Source of the DNA: Bacteroidia bacterium
GTDB lineage: Bacteria > Bacteroidota > Bacteroidia > Bacteroidales > VadinHA17
Assembly: GCA_026391475.1 (NCBI GenBank)
Contig: JAPLED010000086.1
Span: 1-37,258, forward strand
DNA: 37,258 nucleotides
Reading direction: 5' to 3'
The notes under the pieces were generated by a model, which was given only the letters and a program-made list of their open reading frames with translations, was not told the DNA's origin and did no database searches. The translations under genes and the position numbers were made by a program. Positions 30,047 to 37,258 of the stretch are shown here, piece by piece; position 1 is the stretch's first letter; every line of letters starts with the position of its first letter.

Positions 30047-30155
30047 GTGTTCGTTATAAATATTTTCATCCTTTTAAACAAGCCACTTTAAATTGAAAAG
30101 CAAAAATAAAACAAATTAGATACCATTGATTATTGGGCAGGAAGAAACTTTATAA
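30047..30155 (-). repeat. promoter-bearing duplicated repeat, copy 3
   Basis: Upstream region of the intact DUF4249 gene, matching repeat copies 1 and 2 over roughly 90-105 bp. The -7 box TATTTTTG is the complement of 30101-30108. Similarity to copy 1 continues into the coding region, so the duplicated unit included promoter, leader and gene. Confidence 0.85.
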
Positions 30156-30231
30156 AAATAAAATTAAATTAATCTTATCCGGTTATGGACAATTTATTAA
30201 TTTGGTAAATTAAAAAAGCACCTATTTCTTA

Positions 30232-31035
30232 ATGATGAAATTCATATATCCACCTTTATTCTTATTGTTATCTATCCATTGTTCAGGGCAGGTTTTTGAT
30301 CAGCAAAAAAAATATCCAAACGGAGATACGAACAAAAAAAATGATCTGCAATTTGTAACACTCCAGACAGATTATATCACCAAGCTTTACTACCAGGTAA
30401 TTGCAACTCCGAAAGATATTATTAATGGAAAGGAATGTCTGCCGTACTCTTTCAGAAGCAAAACGACTCCAATGTTTTATTCCAGGGAAAAACTTAATGC
30501 AACTTTAAATGTCAATAACAGGCTATATAAAAATATCAAATTACAGTATGATACCTTCAAGGATGATCTCATATATATCGATACAAACAGAATAATTAAT
30601 TTTGAATTCCCCAGGATAGCGCTAAATAAGGATATTATTGAAGGATTCAGTTTATATATTAATGGTGACATTATTAATTTCAAGCATTTAAGGTTCCCGG
30701 AAAGCTCAGACAAAAAACTTGTGGATGGTTTCTATGAAGTAGTTTATGAAGGGTCGTCAACACGGTTTATAATTAAACACCGTTCAACTCTTTACAATAA
30801 AGAGGGATTAAATGAATATAAGTATTCACCTGAAAGATATGTTTCAATAGGAGAAAAATATTATAAAATAAGAAATAAGAAGAACTTTATATTGATGTTC
30901 GGGAATCATTCACAGGAAATTAAAGAGTTTTTGCGTAAAGCAGAAATAAGGATAAAAAAAGCCGGGAAAGATCAGATTATTGAAGTATTAAAGTATTATG
31001 ATTCGCTAAAAGAATCAGGAAGGTTAACAAGATGA
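30232..31035 (+). CDS. exported protein of unknown function preceding a TonB receptor
   Basis: The 267-aa protein has a signal peptide (about 1-20, FLLLSIHCSGQ) and a beta-rich body. The segments NNRLYKNIKLQYDTFKDDLIYI, ENINGD-like turns and GFYEVVYEGSSTRFIIKHR recall an unnamed Bacteroidota family of periplasmic proteins. A C-terminal helical part (LRKAEIRIKKAGKDQIIEVL) follows. I do not recognise a function. Its stop overlaps the ATG of the next gene (ATGA), so it is translated with the receptor and probably works with it. The ATG sits just after TATTTCTT (30223-30230), an imperfect -7 box with TTTG 18 nt upstream. Confidence 0.7.
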   Translation: MMKFIYPPLFLLLSIHCSGQVFDQQKKYPNGDTNKKNDLQFVTLQTDYITKLYYQVIATPKDIINGKECLPYSFRSKTTPMFYSREKLNATLNVNNRLYKNIKLQYDTFKDDLIYIDTNRIINFEFPRIALNKDIIEGFSLYINGDIINFKHLRFPESSDKKLVDGFYEVVYEGSSTRFIIKHRSTLYNKEGLNEYKYSPERYVSIGEKYYKIRNKKNFILMFGNHSQEIKEFLRKAEIRIKKAGKDQIIEVLKYYDSLKESGRLTR

Positions 31036-33812
31036 AGAAATTTCCCTTAATAGTCCTTATCTTATTTGCATCATGCCATCTTTTTGCACAGGAGAAAAAA
31101 TTATCTCTCCAGTTCAGCCATATATTATTTAAAGAGCTTGCTGATACCATTGAGAAAACTATTCCTGTAAAAATCTATTATTCAAACAATTGGGTTGATA
31201 GTCTTTATCTCAACATACATGTAAACAATGACTCGATAACAAGTCTGTTTGACAGATCATTGGAAAATACCGGATTCTTCTTCATCATAACCGATAAAAA
31301 TAAGGTTATACTTTCAAAAGGGTTCCGCATCAAAACCAACTTTAGCAAAGAATATACTGAACAACTGAAAAAGAAAGCAATCCAGCCCGATACAATTCAA
31401 TATTTTCAACTACCCCCGGAAAACAAGGAAACGTCTATAAATGACGAGTTCAAAATATTTAAAATAGGAAATCCTTCAGCATTAAAAAATGGCGGAACTG
31501 CTTATATTTCAGGCACTTTAATAAATTCCATTACAGATGAACCTCTTCCCGGGGTAATTGTATATGTTGAAAAGCTGAAAGTAGGTGCAATTTCAAATTC
31601 AGTTGGTTATTATACGCTGGAATTGCCTAAAGGTCAATATCAAATTGAGTACAGAATGGTAGGGTTAAAACCGGTTAAAAGAAATATAGTACTATATTCC
31701 AACGGAGCACTCGATGTAGGAATGGTTCAAAGTACAAAACAGCTGGATGAGGTATTTGTTTCAGCCAATAAAGAAAACAAAGTTCAGGATGTAAAAATGG
31801 GTATCGAAAAAATCAGCATGAAGATGATAAAACAGATACCGATGGGAATGGGAGAAGCCGACCTGTTTAAAAGTTCATTATTATTGCCAGGTGTTCAATC
31901 GGTAGGTGAAGCTTCGAACGGTTTTAATATCCGGGGAGGAAGCATCGATCAGAATCTGATCTTGTTCGATGGCGCTCCTATTATAAATCCATCTCATTTT
32001 TTTGGTTTTTTCTCTTCATTCAATTCAGATATAATTGAAGATGTCACTCTCTATAAAAGTGGGATCCCGGCTAAATACGGAGGAAGAGTTTCGTCGGTTA
32101 TGGATATTTCACTTAAAAAAGGCTCCAGGGAAAAAGTTAATATTAGCGGGGGCATAAGTCCTTTTACCGGAAGATTAATGGTTGAAGCACCAATCTTAAA
32201 GAAGAGCAGCTCATTCATACTAAGCGCAAGGACTACATATTCGGACTGGATACTCGGATTAATGAAAGATAAACGCCTTCAAAAAAGCAATGCAGATTTT
32301 AATGATATCCAGGGATTGGTAACCTTCGATATTAATCCTAAAAACTCCGTTTCTGTTTCGGGATATTTAAGTAATGACAGCTTCGACTATTTTAAAGAGT
32401 ATGGTATCAGATACATGAACTTATCATCAACCATTAAGTGGAATCATACTTATAATACAAAGCTCTCTTCACAGTTTGCTGGAATATTAAGCAACTATGC
32501 TTATGAGATCGACTCAAAACAAGATTCAGTATCATTTAATTCACTGAATTATAAGCTGAACCAACGCATTCTCAGATCCGATTTCACATACTTCCCTGCT
32601 GAAAAACATAAAGTTGAATTCGGATTAAATGCAACTAATTATTCATTATCTCCCGGCACCCAAAAGCCTATCGGCGAATTTTCCCAAATTTTGCCAAAAT
32701 CTCTTGAGAATGAACAAGCTTTTGAATCTTCAATATATTTAAGTGATGAGTTTGAATATTCACCAAGACTACTGTTTTCAGGTGGCCTCAGATTCACTTT
32801 ATTTACTCCTTTTGGACCTAAAACAGAATATCTCTATTATCCTAACACTCCCAGGTCGCTGGAAAATATTTCAGATACTCTATTATACAGGAAAGGGCAA
32901 ATTATACGAGTCTATCCGGGATTGGAATTCAGGCTTTTATCCCGGTATATAATTACCCCTGATTTGTCTGTAAAAGCCGGAATTCAGCGTAATTTCCAAT
33001 ATATTAACATGATCTCCAATACCACATCGATGTCGCCGACCGATATCTGGAAATTAAGCGATAACTATATAAACCCACAAAGAGGAGACCAGTTTTCATT
33101 GGGGATATATAAAAACTTCAGAAGCAAAGCAATAGAAACATCTGTTGAAGTTTATTACAAGATATTAAAAAATATCCTCGACTATAAAGGTGGAGCCACC
33201 CTGCTCATGAATGATCATCTTGAGACAGATATTCTGAATGGTAAAGGGAAAGCTTACGGGATTGAGCTTATGGTTAAAAAACAAATCGGGATATTAACAG
33301 GCTGGATAAGTTATACTTATTCACGGTCATTGCTCAAAATTGACGGATTATTTGAAGAAGAGAAAGTTAACGGAGGGAGATATTTCCCGGCAAATTTTGA
33401 TAAGCCACATGATTTAAAGATTGTATCTAATATCAAATTATCAAGAAGATTAAACTTTACAACAAATCTTATATATAACACCGGCCGTCCTATAACTTAT
33501 CCGGTTGCTTATTTTAATTTTTATAATGTATCGAGAGTTTTTTATTCAGATAGGAATGAATTCAGGATACCCGACTATCTCAGACTTGATTTTTCAGCCA
33601 CAATGAACGGAAACCTAAAATTCAAAAAATTAAGTCACTCCGCATTAACTTTTACTGTTTATAATGTTCTTGGCCGGCGAAATCCTTATTCAATATTTTT
33701 TAAAGTTGAGGATGGTATTGTTAACGGTTATCAAATGTCGATTTTCGGCCAACCAATAATTATGCTTACTTACAGCTTCAGGATTCGGGGAAATGCATCA
33801 AATGATTTATAA
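31032..33812 (+). CDS. TonB-dependent receptor with STN-like N-terminus
   Basis: The 926-aa outer-membrane receptor has a signal peptide (about 1-20, ending HLFAQ). Next is an STN-like domain (FKELADTIEKTIPVKIYYSN, about 25-98), which in FecA-type receptors can signal to an anti-sigma factor. Then come a carboxypeptidase-regulatory-like domain (ISGTLINSITDEPLPGVIVY, about 158-245), a plug (GFNIRGGSIDQNLILFDGAP, about 255-370) and a barrel. No FecR or ECF sigma gene is visible beside it. It lies divergent from the intact DUF4249 gene, its usual partner type, and overlaps the 267-aa gene by 4 bp. The ligand is unknown. Confidence 0.9.
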   Translation: MKKFPLIVLILFASCHLFAQEKKLSLQFSHILFKELADTIEKTIPVKIYYSNNWVDSLYLNIHVNNDSITSLFDRSLENTGFFFIITDKNKVILSKGFRIKTNFSKEYTEQLKKKAIQPDTIQYFQLPPENKETSINDEFKIFKIGNPSALKNGGTAYISGTLINSITDEPLPGVIVYVEKLKVGAISNSVGYYTLELPKGQYQIEYRMVGLKPVKRNIVLYSNGALDVGMVQSTKQLDEVFVSANKENKVQDVKMGIEKISMKMIKQIPMGMGEADLFKSSLLLPGVQSVGEASNGFNIRGGSIDQNLILFDGAPIINPSHFFGFFSSFNSDIIEDVTLYKSGIPAKYGGRVSSVMDISLKKGSREKVNISGGISPFTGRLMVEAPILKKSSSFILSARTTYSDWILGLMKDKRLQKSNADFNDIQGLVTFDINPKNSVSVSGYLSNDSFDYFKEYGIRYMNLSSTIKWNHTYNTKLSSQFAGILSNYAYEIDSKQDSVSFNSLNYKLNQRILRSDFTYFPAEKHKVEFGLNATNYSLSPGTQKPIGEFSQILPKSLENEQAFESSIYLSDEFEYSPRLLFSGGLRFTLFTPFGPKTEYLYYPNTPRSLENISDTLLYRKGQIIRVYPGLEFRLLSRYIITPDLSVKAGIQRNFQYINMISNTTSMSPTDIWKLSDNYINPQRGDQFSLGIYKNFRSKAIETSVEVYYKILKNILDYKGGATLLMNDHLETDILNGKGKAYGIELMVKKQIGILTGWISYTYSRSLLKIDGLFEEEKVNGGRYFPANFDKPHDLKIVSNIKLSRRLNFTTNLIYNTGRPITYPVAYFNFYNVSRVFYSDRNEFRIPDYLRLDFSATMNGNLKFKKLSHSALTFTVYNVLGRRNPYSIFFKVEDGIVNGYQMSIFGQPIIMLTYSFRIRGNASNDL

Positions 33813-33942
33813 TATAGCACAGATTCCGGCAAGATAAAAATATATGAACTACAAATCCTTTGCCGCTATCATTAGTCTAGTCATCTTAGCCTCAAGGGAT
33901 AGGGGAAATAACTCATTATTAAATATTTAAACTAAAATACAA

Positions 33943-34527
33943 CTATTTTTTCAAAGTATTGTTCCTACGAAATTCCTCAGCAGCAATACATATCTGATTA
34001 TAAACATCTTCCCCCAGAGCCCTTATTAATGGCTCCTTAAGAAATTCATAAACATAAATTCCTTCCTCGGCACCTGTCTTACACGCAGGAGAGCAAATAG
34101 CTAATTCTTCATAATTTACAGCTTTAAAATCCGAATAATATTTGATACGGACAGGAAAGAGATGACATGATAATGGTTTTCTGAATGAGATTTTACCATC
34201 GGACCACGCCTGTTCAATTCCGCACATGAATATATTGTCCTTCAGAATCGTATATGCACATTCTTCATTACCGATGAGAGGAGTGACATTGTCCCCTTCA
34301 AAATCGATAACACTGGCACCCTTTTCAGCAATTGCTGATTTCCCGGCTTCCCTCAGATATGGCAGAACAGCCGACTGGATTTCCCCGAGAATCTTTACCT
34401 CTTCAGAAGTTAATGGAGCCCCTGAATCACCATACTTGCAGCAGTTGCCAAGGCATTGTTGCAGATTGCAGATAAATTTTTTTTCAAGAATATCTAAACT
34501 GAATATGGTATCGTTGATCCTAAGCAT
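33943..34527 (-). CDS. DUF3109 family cysteine-rich protein
   Basis: A 194-aa cytoplasmic protein with many cysteines: C20, C25 and the C29-C30 pair (FICNLQQCLGNCCKYGDSG), then NEECAY, FMCGIEQAW, PLSCHLFPV and AICSPAC. The pattern matches DUF3109, related to YkgJ-type proteins thought to bind zinc or an iron-sulfur cluster. The function is unproven. It stands alone between the TonB receptor and a 316-bp gap; no clear promoter was found. Confidence 0.85.
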   Translation of the reverse strand: MLRINDTIFSLDILEKKFICNLQQCLGNCCKYGDSGAPLTSEEVKILGEIQSAVLPYLREAGKSAIAEKGASVIDFEGDNVTPLIGNEECAYTILKDNIFMCGIEQAWSDGKISFRKPLSCHLFPVRIKYYSDFKAVNYEELAICSPACKTGAEEGIYVYEFLKEPLIRALGEDVYNQICIAAEEFRRNNTLKK

Positions 34528-34843
34528 GAATATAAATTTTTAAACATCATTGTATCCTTATCATTCCACATCAACCTGACCCCTCTCCTATAGCGTTATC
34601 GTACCTCCTGCCGAAATCAAAAACACATGTCCATAAATACGTGTAATTCAGTTTGTTGCCTGGCTTAAATTATCAACTTCAATCAATAAACCGCAAAGTT
34701 TACAATATGTAATTTGCTCAAATTACTAAATAGTAAATATATTCCCCTTCGCTAAACTATGGAACGGTTGAGGTACTATAGACCAGATATCCGTTTTTAA
34801 TGGAATATTTTTTTTTATTTTTACACTTTTAATTATGGAGTGA
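34528..34843. other. 316-bp intergenic region with nothing recognisable
   Basis: AT-rich gap between DUF3109 and the stand-alone plug gene. I see no open frame of note, no tRNA and no strong hairpin. A T-rich run just downstream of the plug gene stop (34808-34832 on the plus strand) could not be matched to a terminator stem. Confidence 0.5.
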
Positions 34844-35539
34844 TTATTTTTCTTTTTCGGGACCGTTAATCAGTGTGATGCTTATTACCCCATTTGCGCC
34901 GCGGACTCCGTAAATTGCTGCTGAAGATCCTTTAAGGACAGTGATTGACTTGACTTCTACCGGATTAATATTATCGATACTGTTGACAATAATCCCATTT
35001 ACAACAAAGAGCGGATCACTGCTGCCAAAGAAAGAATGCCCCTGCTGAATCTGGATACTTCTTCCGCTGACCACAACCCCGCTCACTTCGCCACGGATCA
35101 TCTGATAAATATCTGTATATGTATTCATCTTCTTAGCCTTTGGTTTGGCAGGCTTTTTTGCAGAATCCGGAATCCCTTTCTCATTCTCCTTATCTCCGGG
35201 TTTTAAAGCTTGGTTATCTGCAATCCCGTTAAGAGTGAAATTAATAGTAGTTTGGTTATTTATTAATGTTTTACCAGATCCATATTCGGGTGAGCGGACT
35301 TCCAGACTAAGGGCCGAGGGGCTGACTTTAATTTTATAGGAACCATTACTCTTCGATTTAAAGCTGGTTATGATATTGTCAATATAAAAAACAGCTCCTT
35401 CAACGGGCTTATGGTCCATGTTCAATACCTTACCGGTAATGGTAATCGTCTTATCAGATTTTTTATCGGTATTTTGTCCTGATGCAGATTGCATCAGGCA
35501 AATAGTAACTATTAATGAAAAAATTTTATTCAACTTCAT
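34844..35539 (-). CDS. stand-alone secreted TonB-plug protein
   Basis: From the ATG at 35539 the 231-aa protein begins MKLNKIFSLIVTICLMQSASGQ, a signal peptide. In-frame ATGs at 35551 and 35584 would only add residues ahead of it. It has a carboxypeptidase-regulatory-like domain (ITGKVLNMDHKPVEGAVFY), a Lys/Pro-rich linker (KKPAKPKAKKM) and a TonB plug domain (DPLFVVNGIIVNSIDNI, ITVLKGSSAAIYG, ANGVISITL). It stops where a SusC barrel would begin. The chain is complete, not cut by a frameshift that I can see. Its role may be regulatory or adaptor-like. It resembles SusC plugs more than the MG2/plug proteins at 22370-28568. Confidence 0.8.
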   Translation of the reverse strand: MKLNKIFSLIVTICLMQSASGQNTDKKSDKTITITGKVLNMDHKPVEGAVFYIDNIITSFKSKSNGSYKIKVSPSALSLEVRSPEYGSGKTLINNQTTINFTLNGIADNQALKPGDKENEKGIPDSAKKPAKPKAKKMNTYTDIYQMIRGEVSGVVVSGRSIQIQQGHSFFGSSDPLFVVNGIIVNSIDNINPVEVKSITVLKGSSAAIYGVRGANGVISITLINGPEKEK

Positions 35540-35579
35540 AATTTTTAACATAAATATAGTACAAGTTACACAGAAGTGT

Positions 35580-35604
35580 AGCACCGAGCAAATAATTCGG
35601 TGCT
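35580..35604 (-). terminator. possible gpmI terminator hairpin
   Basis: 8-bp stem AGCACCGA/TCGGTGCT (35580-35587 with 35597-35604), 9-nt loop, starting 9 nt after the gpmI stop. There is no U-run behind it, so it may only stabilise the 3' end. Confidence 0.45.
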
Positions 35605-35613
35605 TAAATGCAT

Positions 35614-37140
35614 TTACCGATTAACCAGCACTTTCCCCGTCATATCTGCCGGAATATCAATCCCCATGATGGTCAGTAATGTAGGAGCAACATCAGAAAG
35701 AATACCTTCATTAATACTCTTATAATCATCACTCACAAGAATAAGAGGTACCGGGTTGAGAGAGTGTGCGGTATTAGGTGTACCGTCTTCATTAAGAGCT
35801 TTATCGGCATTACCATGGTCGGATATTATCAGTACATCATATCCTGCACTGTGGGCTGATTTTATTACAGCTCCGGCACATTCATCAACCGTTTTAACAG
35901 CTTTTACAATGGCTTCATAAACACCGGTATGACCAACCATATCGCAATTAGCAAAATTAAGACAGATAAAATCAAACTTTTCTGATTCAATTGCTTTAAT
36001 AACAGCATCTTTTACACCATAGGCACTCATTTCAGGTTGCAGGTCGTAGGTAGCCACCTTTGGGGAAGGGATCATTATCCTCTCTTCATTTTTGAATTTT
36101 TCCTCCCTCCCTCCGGAGAAAAAGAATGTTACATGCGCATATTTTTCAGTTTCCGCTATTCTGAGCTGGTGTTTTCCGGCTGCTGCAAGTACTTCTCCTA
36201 TTGTATTATCAGCATTATCTTTTGGATAAATAATATGAAGTCCTTTAAAAGTAGCATCGTAGGGGGTCATTGTGCAATAGTACAATGGCATGGTTTTCAT
36301 CCCATTCTCAGGAATATCTTTTTGAGTCAGCGCAATTGTAAGTTCCTTTGCCCTGTCGTTTCTGAAGTTGAAAAAGACTATTACATCCCCCTCCTTAACT
36401 TTTCCGACTGGATTACCGTGATTATCAGTAATAACTATCGGTTTCATGAATTCATCTGTAACTCCATTATTGTACGACTCCTGCATTGCGTCAATAATAC
36501 TACCGGAAGGCGTGCCTATACCACTGACAATCAGATCATATGCCTCTTTAACTCTTTCCCATCTCTTATCACGGTCCATTGCGTAGTATCTTCCGATGAA
36601 CGATGCAACCTGTCCGTTCGATTTCTTCAGATGATCTAAAAGACTTTTCATATAACCGATCCCGCTGCGTGGATCTGTATCACGACCATCGCCAAAAGCA
36701 TGTATAAAGACATTTTTCAGTCCATAATCCATTGTCATGTCGCACAATGAATAAAGGTGTTTATCAAGAGAATGAACACCACCATCGGACATCAATCCCA
36801 GAAAGTGAACCTGTTTGTTATTATCACGGGCATAGGAGAAGGCATCAGTCAATACCTTGTTTTGTCTTATCTCCCCTGTTTTGCATTCCTTATTAATTTT
36901 AACCAGATCCTGGTAAATAACTCTTCCGGCTCCGATATTCAGATGGCCGACTTCCGAATTTCCCATCTGTCCATCGGGTAATCCTACATCCTCTCCGGAG
37001 GCATGAAGTATTGAGTTTGGATAATTATTCTTATAATAAGTAAGGTTAGGTGTCGGTACCTGGCTGATCACGTCTGATCTGGAACCATCGCCAATTCCCC
37101 AGCCATCGAGTATCATCAATAAAGTCTTTTTGTTCTTCAT
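35614..37140 (-). CDS. gpmI: 2,3-bisphosphoglycerate-independent phosphoglycerate mutase
   Basis: Interconverts 3- and 2-phosphoglycerate in glycolysis and gluconeogenesis; cytoplasmic, manganese-dependent, alkaline-phosphatase fold. The 508-aa protein matches the family's length. Key residues: metal Asp12 in [12 protein letters not shown], the phosphorylated Ser62 in [39 protein letters not shown], the NCDMVGHTG segment and the C-terminal ISDHGNAD metal site. A TAAATTTG -7 box lies 19 nt before the ATG. It is followed by the plug gene after about 75 bp, with a hairpin between. Confidence 0.97.
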   Translation of the reverse strand: MKNKKTLLMILDGWGIGDGSRSDVISQVPTPNLTYYKNNYPNSILHASGEDVGLPDGQMGNSEVGHLNIGAGRVIYQDLVKINKECKTGEIRQNKVLTDAFSYARDNNKQVHFLGLMSDGGVHSLDKHLYSLCDMTMDYGLKNVFIHAFGDGRDTDPRSGIGYMKSLLDHLKKSNGQVASFIGRYYAMDRDKRWERVKEAYDLIVSGIGTPSGSIIDAMQESYNNGVTDEFMKPIVITDNHGNPVGKVKEGDVIVFFNFRNDRAKELTIALTQKDIPENGMKTMPLYYCTMTPYDATFKGLHIIYPKDNADNTIGEVLAAAGKHQLRIAETEKYAHVTFFFSGGREEKFKNEERIMIPSPKVATYDLQPEMSAYGVKDAVIKAIESEKFDFICLNFANCDMVGHTGVYEAIVKAVKTVDECAGAVIKSAHSAGYDVLIISDHGNADKALNEDGTPNTAHSLNPVPLILVSDDYKSINEGILSDVAPTLLTIMGIDIPADMTGKVLVNR

Positions 37141-37159
37141 CTTTTCTTTAGTTACAACA

Positions 37160-37167
37160 CAAATTTA
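37160..37167 (-). promoter_or_regulatory. putative gpmI promoter -7 box
   Basis: The minus strand reads TAAATTTG, a perfect TAnnTTTG match, 19 nt before the gpmI ATG. A -33 TTTG at the usual spacing is not apparent; that position falls in the palindromic repeat. Confidence 0.5.
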
Positions 37168-37185
37168 ATAATAGAAACAATTTTT

Positions 37186-37227
37186 TCTCCCTCTTAAGGG
37201 AGATCCCGGCTTGCCGGGAGAGGGGGC
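37186..37227. repeat. clustered palindromic intergenic repeat, copy 3 (may continue past the edge)
   Basis: Two perfect hairpins back to back: TCTCCCT/AGGGAGA (37186-37192 with 37197-37203) and TCCCGGC/GCCGGGA (37204-37210 with 37213-37219), followed by GAGGGGG. It shows the same CTCCC-rich stacked-hairpin style as the elements at 5056-5159 and 6559-6693. Confidence 0.6.
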
Positions 37228-37258
37228 AAATTTAGTCAAATTTTGGAAATCAAATTCC

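Noticed and set aside
22370-30155. Insertion sequence or transposon causing the triplication
   Set aside because: No transposase, terminal inverted repeats or target-site duplications were seen. The repeats are promoter regions linked to homologous genes, so tandem duplication explains them better.
34844-35539. Frameshifted SusC gene
   Set aside because: The plug protein ends in a normal stop, and the 316 bp beyond it hold no barrel-like coding sequence in any frame I looked at.

Overview
The window looks like a chromosomal segment of an AT-rich member of the Bacteroidota, most likely an environmental Bacteroidales lineage. The support is the Bacteroidetes-type 16S rRNA, a SusC/SusD pair, DUF1735 and DUF4249 lipoproteins, TonB plug proteins, promoters of the TAnnTTTG type, and gene starts without Shine-Dalgarno motifs even though the 16S 3' end carries a canonical anti-SD. 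The genus cannot be named by eye.

Layout. 1-4067 (minus): ribosomal RNA operon 16S - tRNA-Ile(GAT) - tRNA-Ala(TGC) - 23S, with the 3' part of 23S cut by the window edge; its promoter and leader lie up to about 4222. 4290-15484: housekeeping genes. These are a GT2 polyprenol-phosphate mannosyltransferase, dihydroorotase (pyrC), aspartate kinase (lysC, minus), the transcription-repair coupling factor mfd, and a coaX - outer-membrane protein - lptC - CNNM/CBS (CorC/GldE-like) cluster. Clustered palindromes occupy the 5056-5159 and 6559-6693 gaps and a third set is at the right edge. A 9-bp tandem repeat precedes coaX.

15586-22210 (minus) is a SusC-SusD-DUF1735-FnIII-like operon with a recognisable promoter (TTTG, 19 nt, TACCTTTA) and a strong terminator, but no enzyme gene nearby. 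Its last gene appears to have lost its 5' end.

22370-33812 is the most interesting region. A unit made of a promoter-bearing repeat of about 90-115 bp, a DUF4249 lipoprotein gene and a barrel-less MG2/TonB-plug gene seems to have been triplicated and then eroded in a complementary way. One unit keeps an intact DUF4249 gene but no plug gene. The second keeps a 1235-aa plug protein and only a fragment of about 27 codons of DUF4249. The third keeps a 606-aa plug protein and an internally deleted DUF4249 gene that has also lost its ATG. All three promoter copies retain the same -7 box, so one intact lipoprotein may now serve two plug-type partners. A divergent pair (a 267-aa exported protein and a full TonB-dependent receptor) lies next to the intact DUF4249 gene.

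33943-37140 (minus): a DUF3109 cysteine-rich protein, a stand-alone secreted TonB-plug protein, and phosphoglycerate mutase gpmI. Functions of the DUF4249/plug system are not known to me; its description here rests on sequence comparison within the window.
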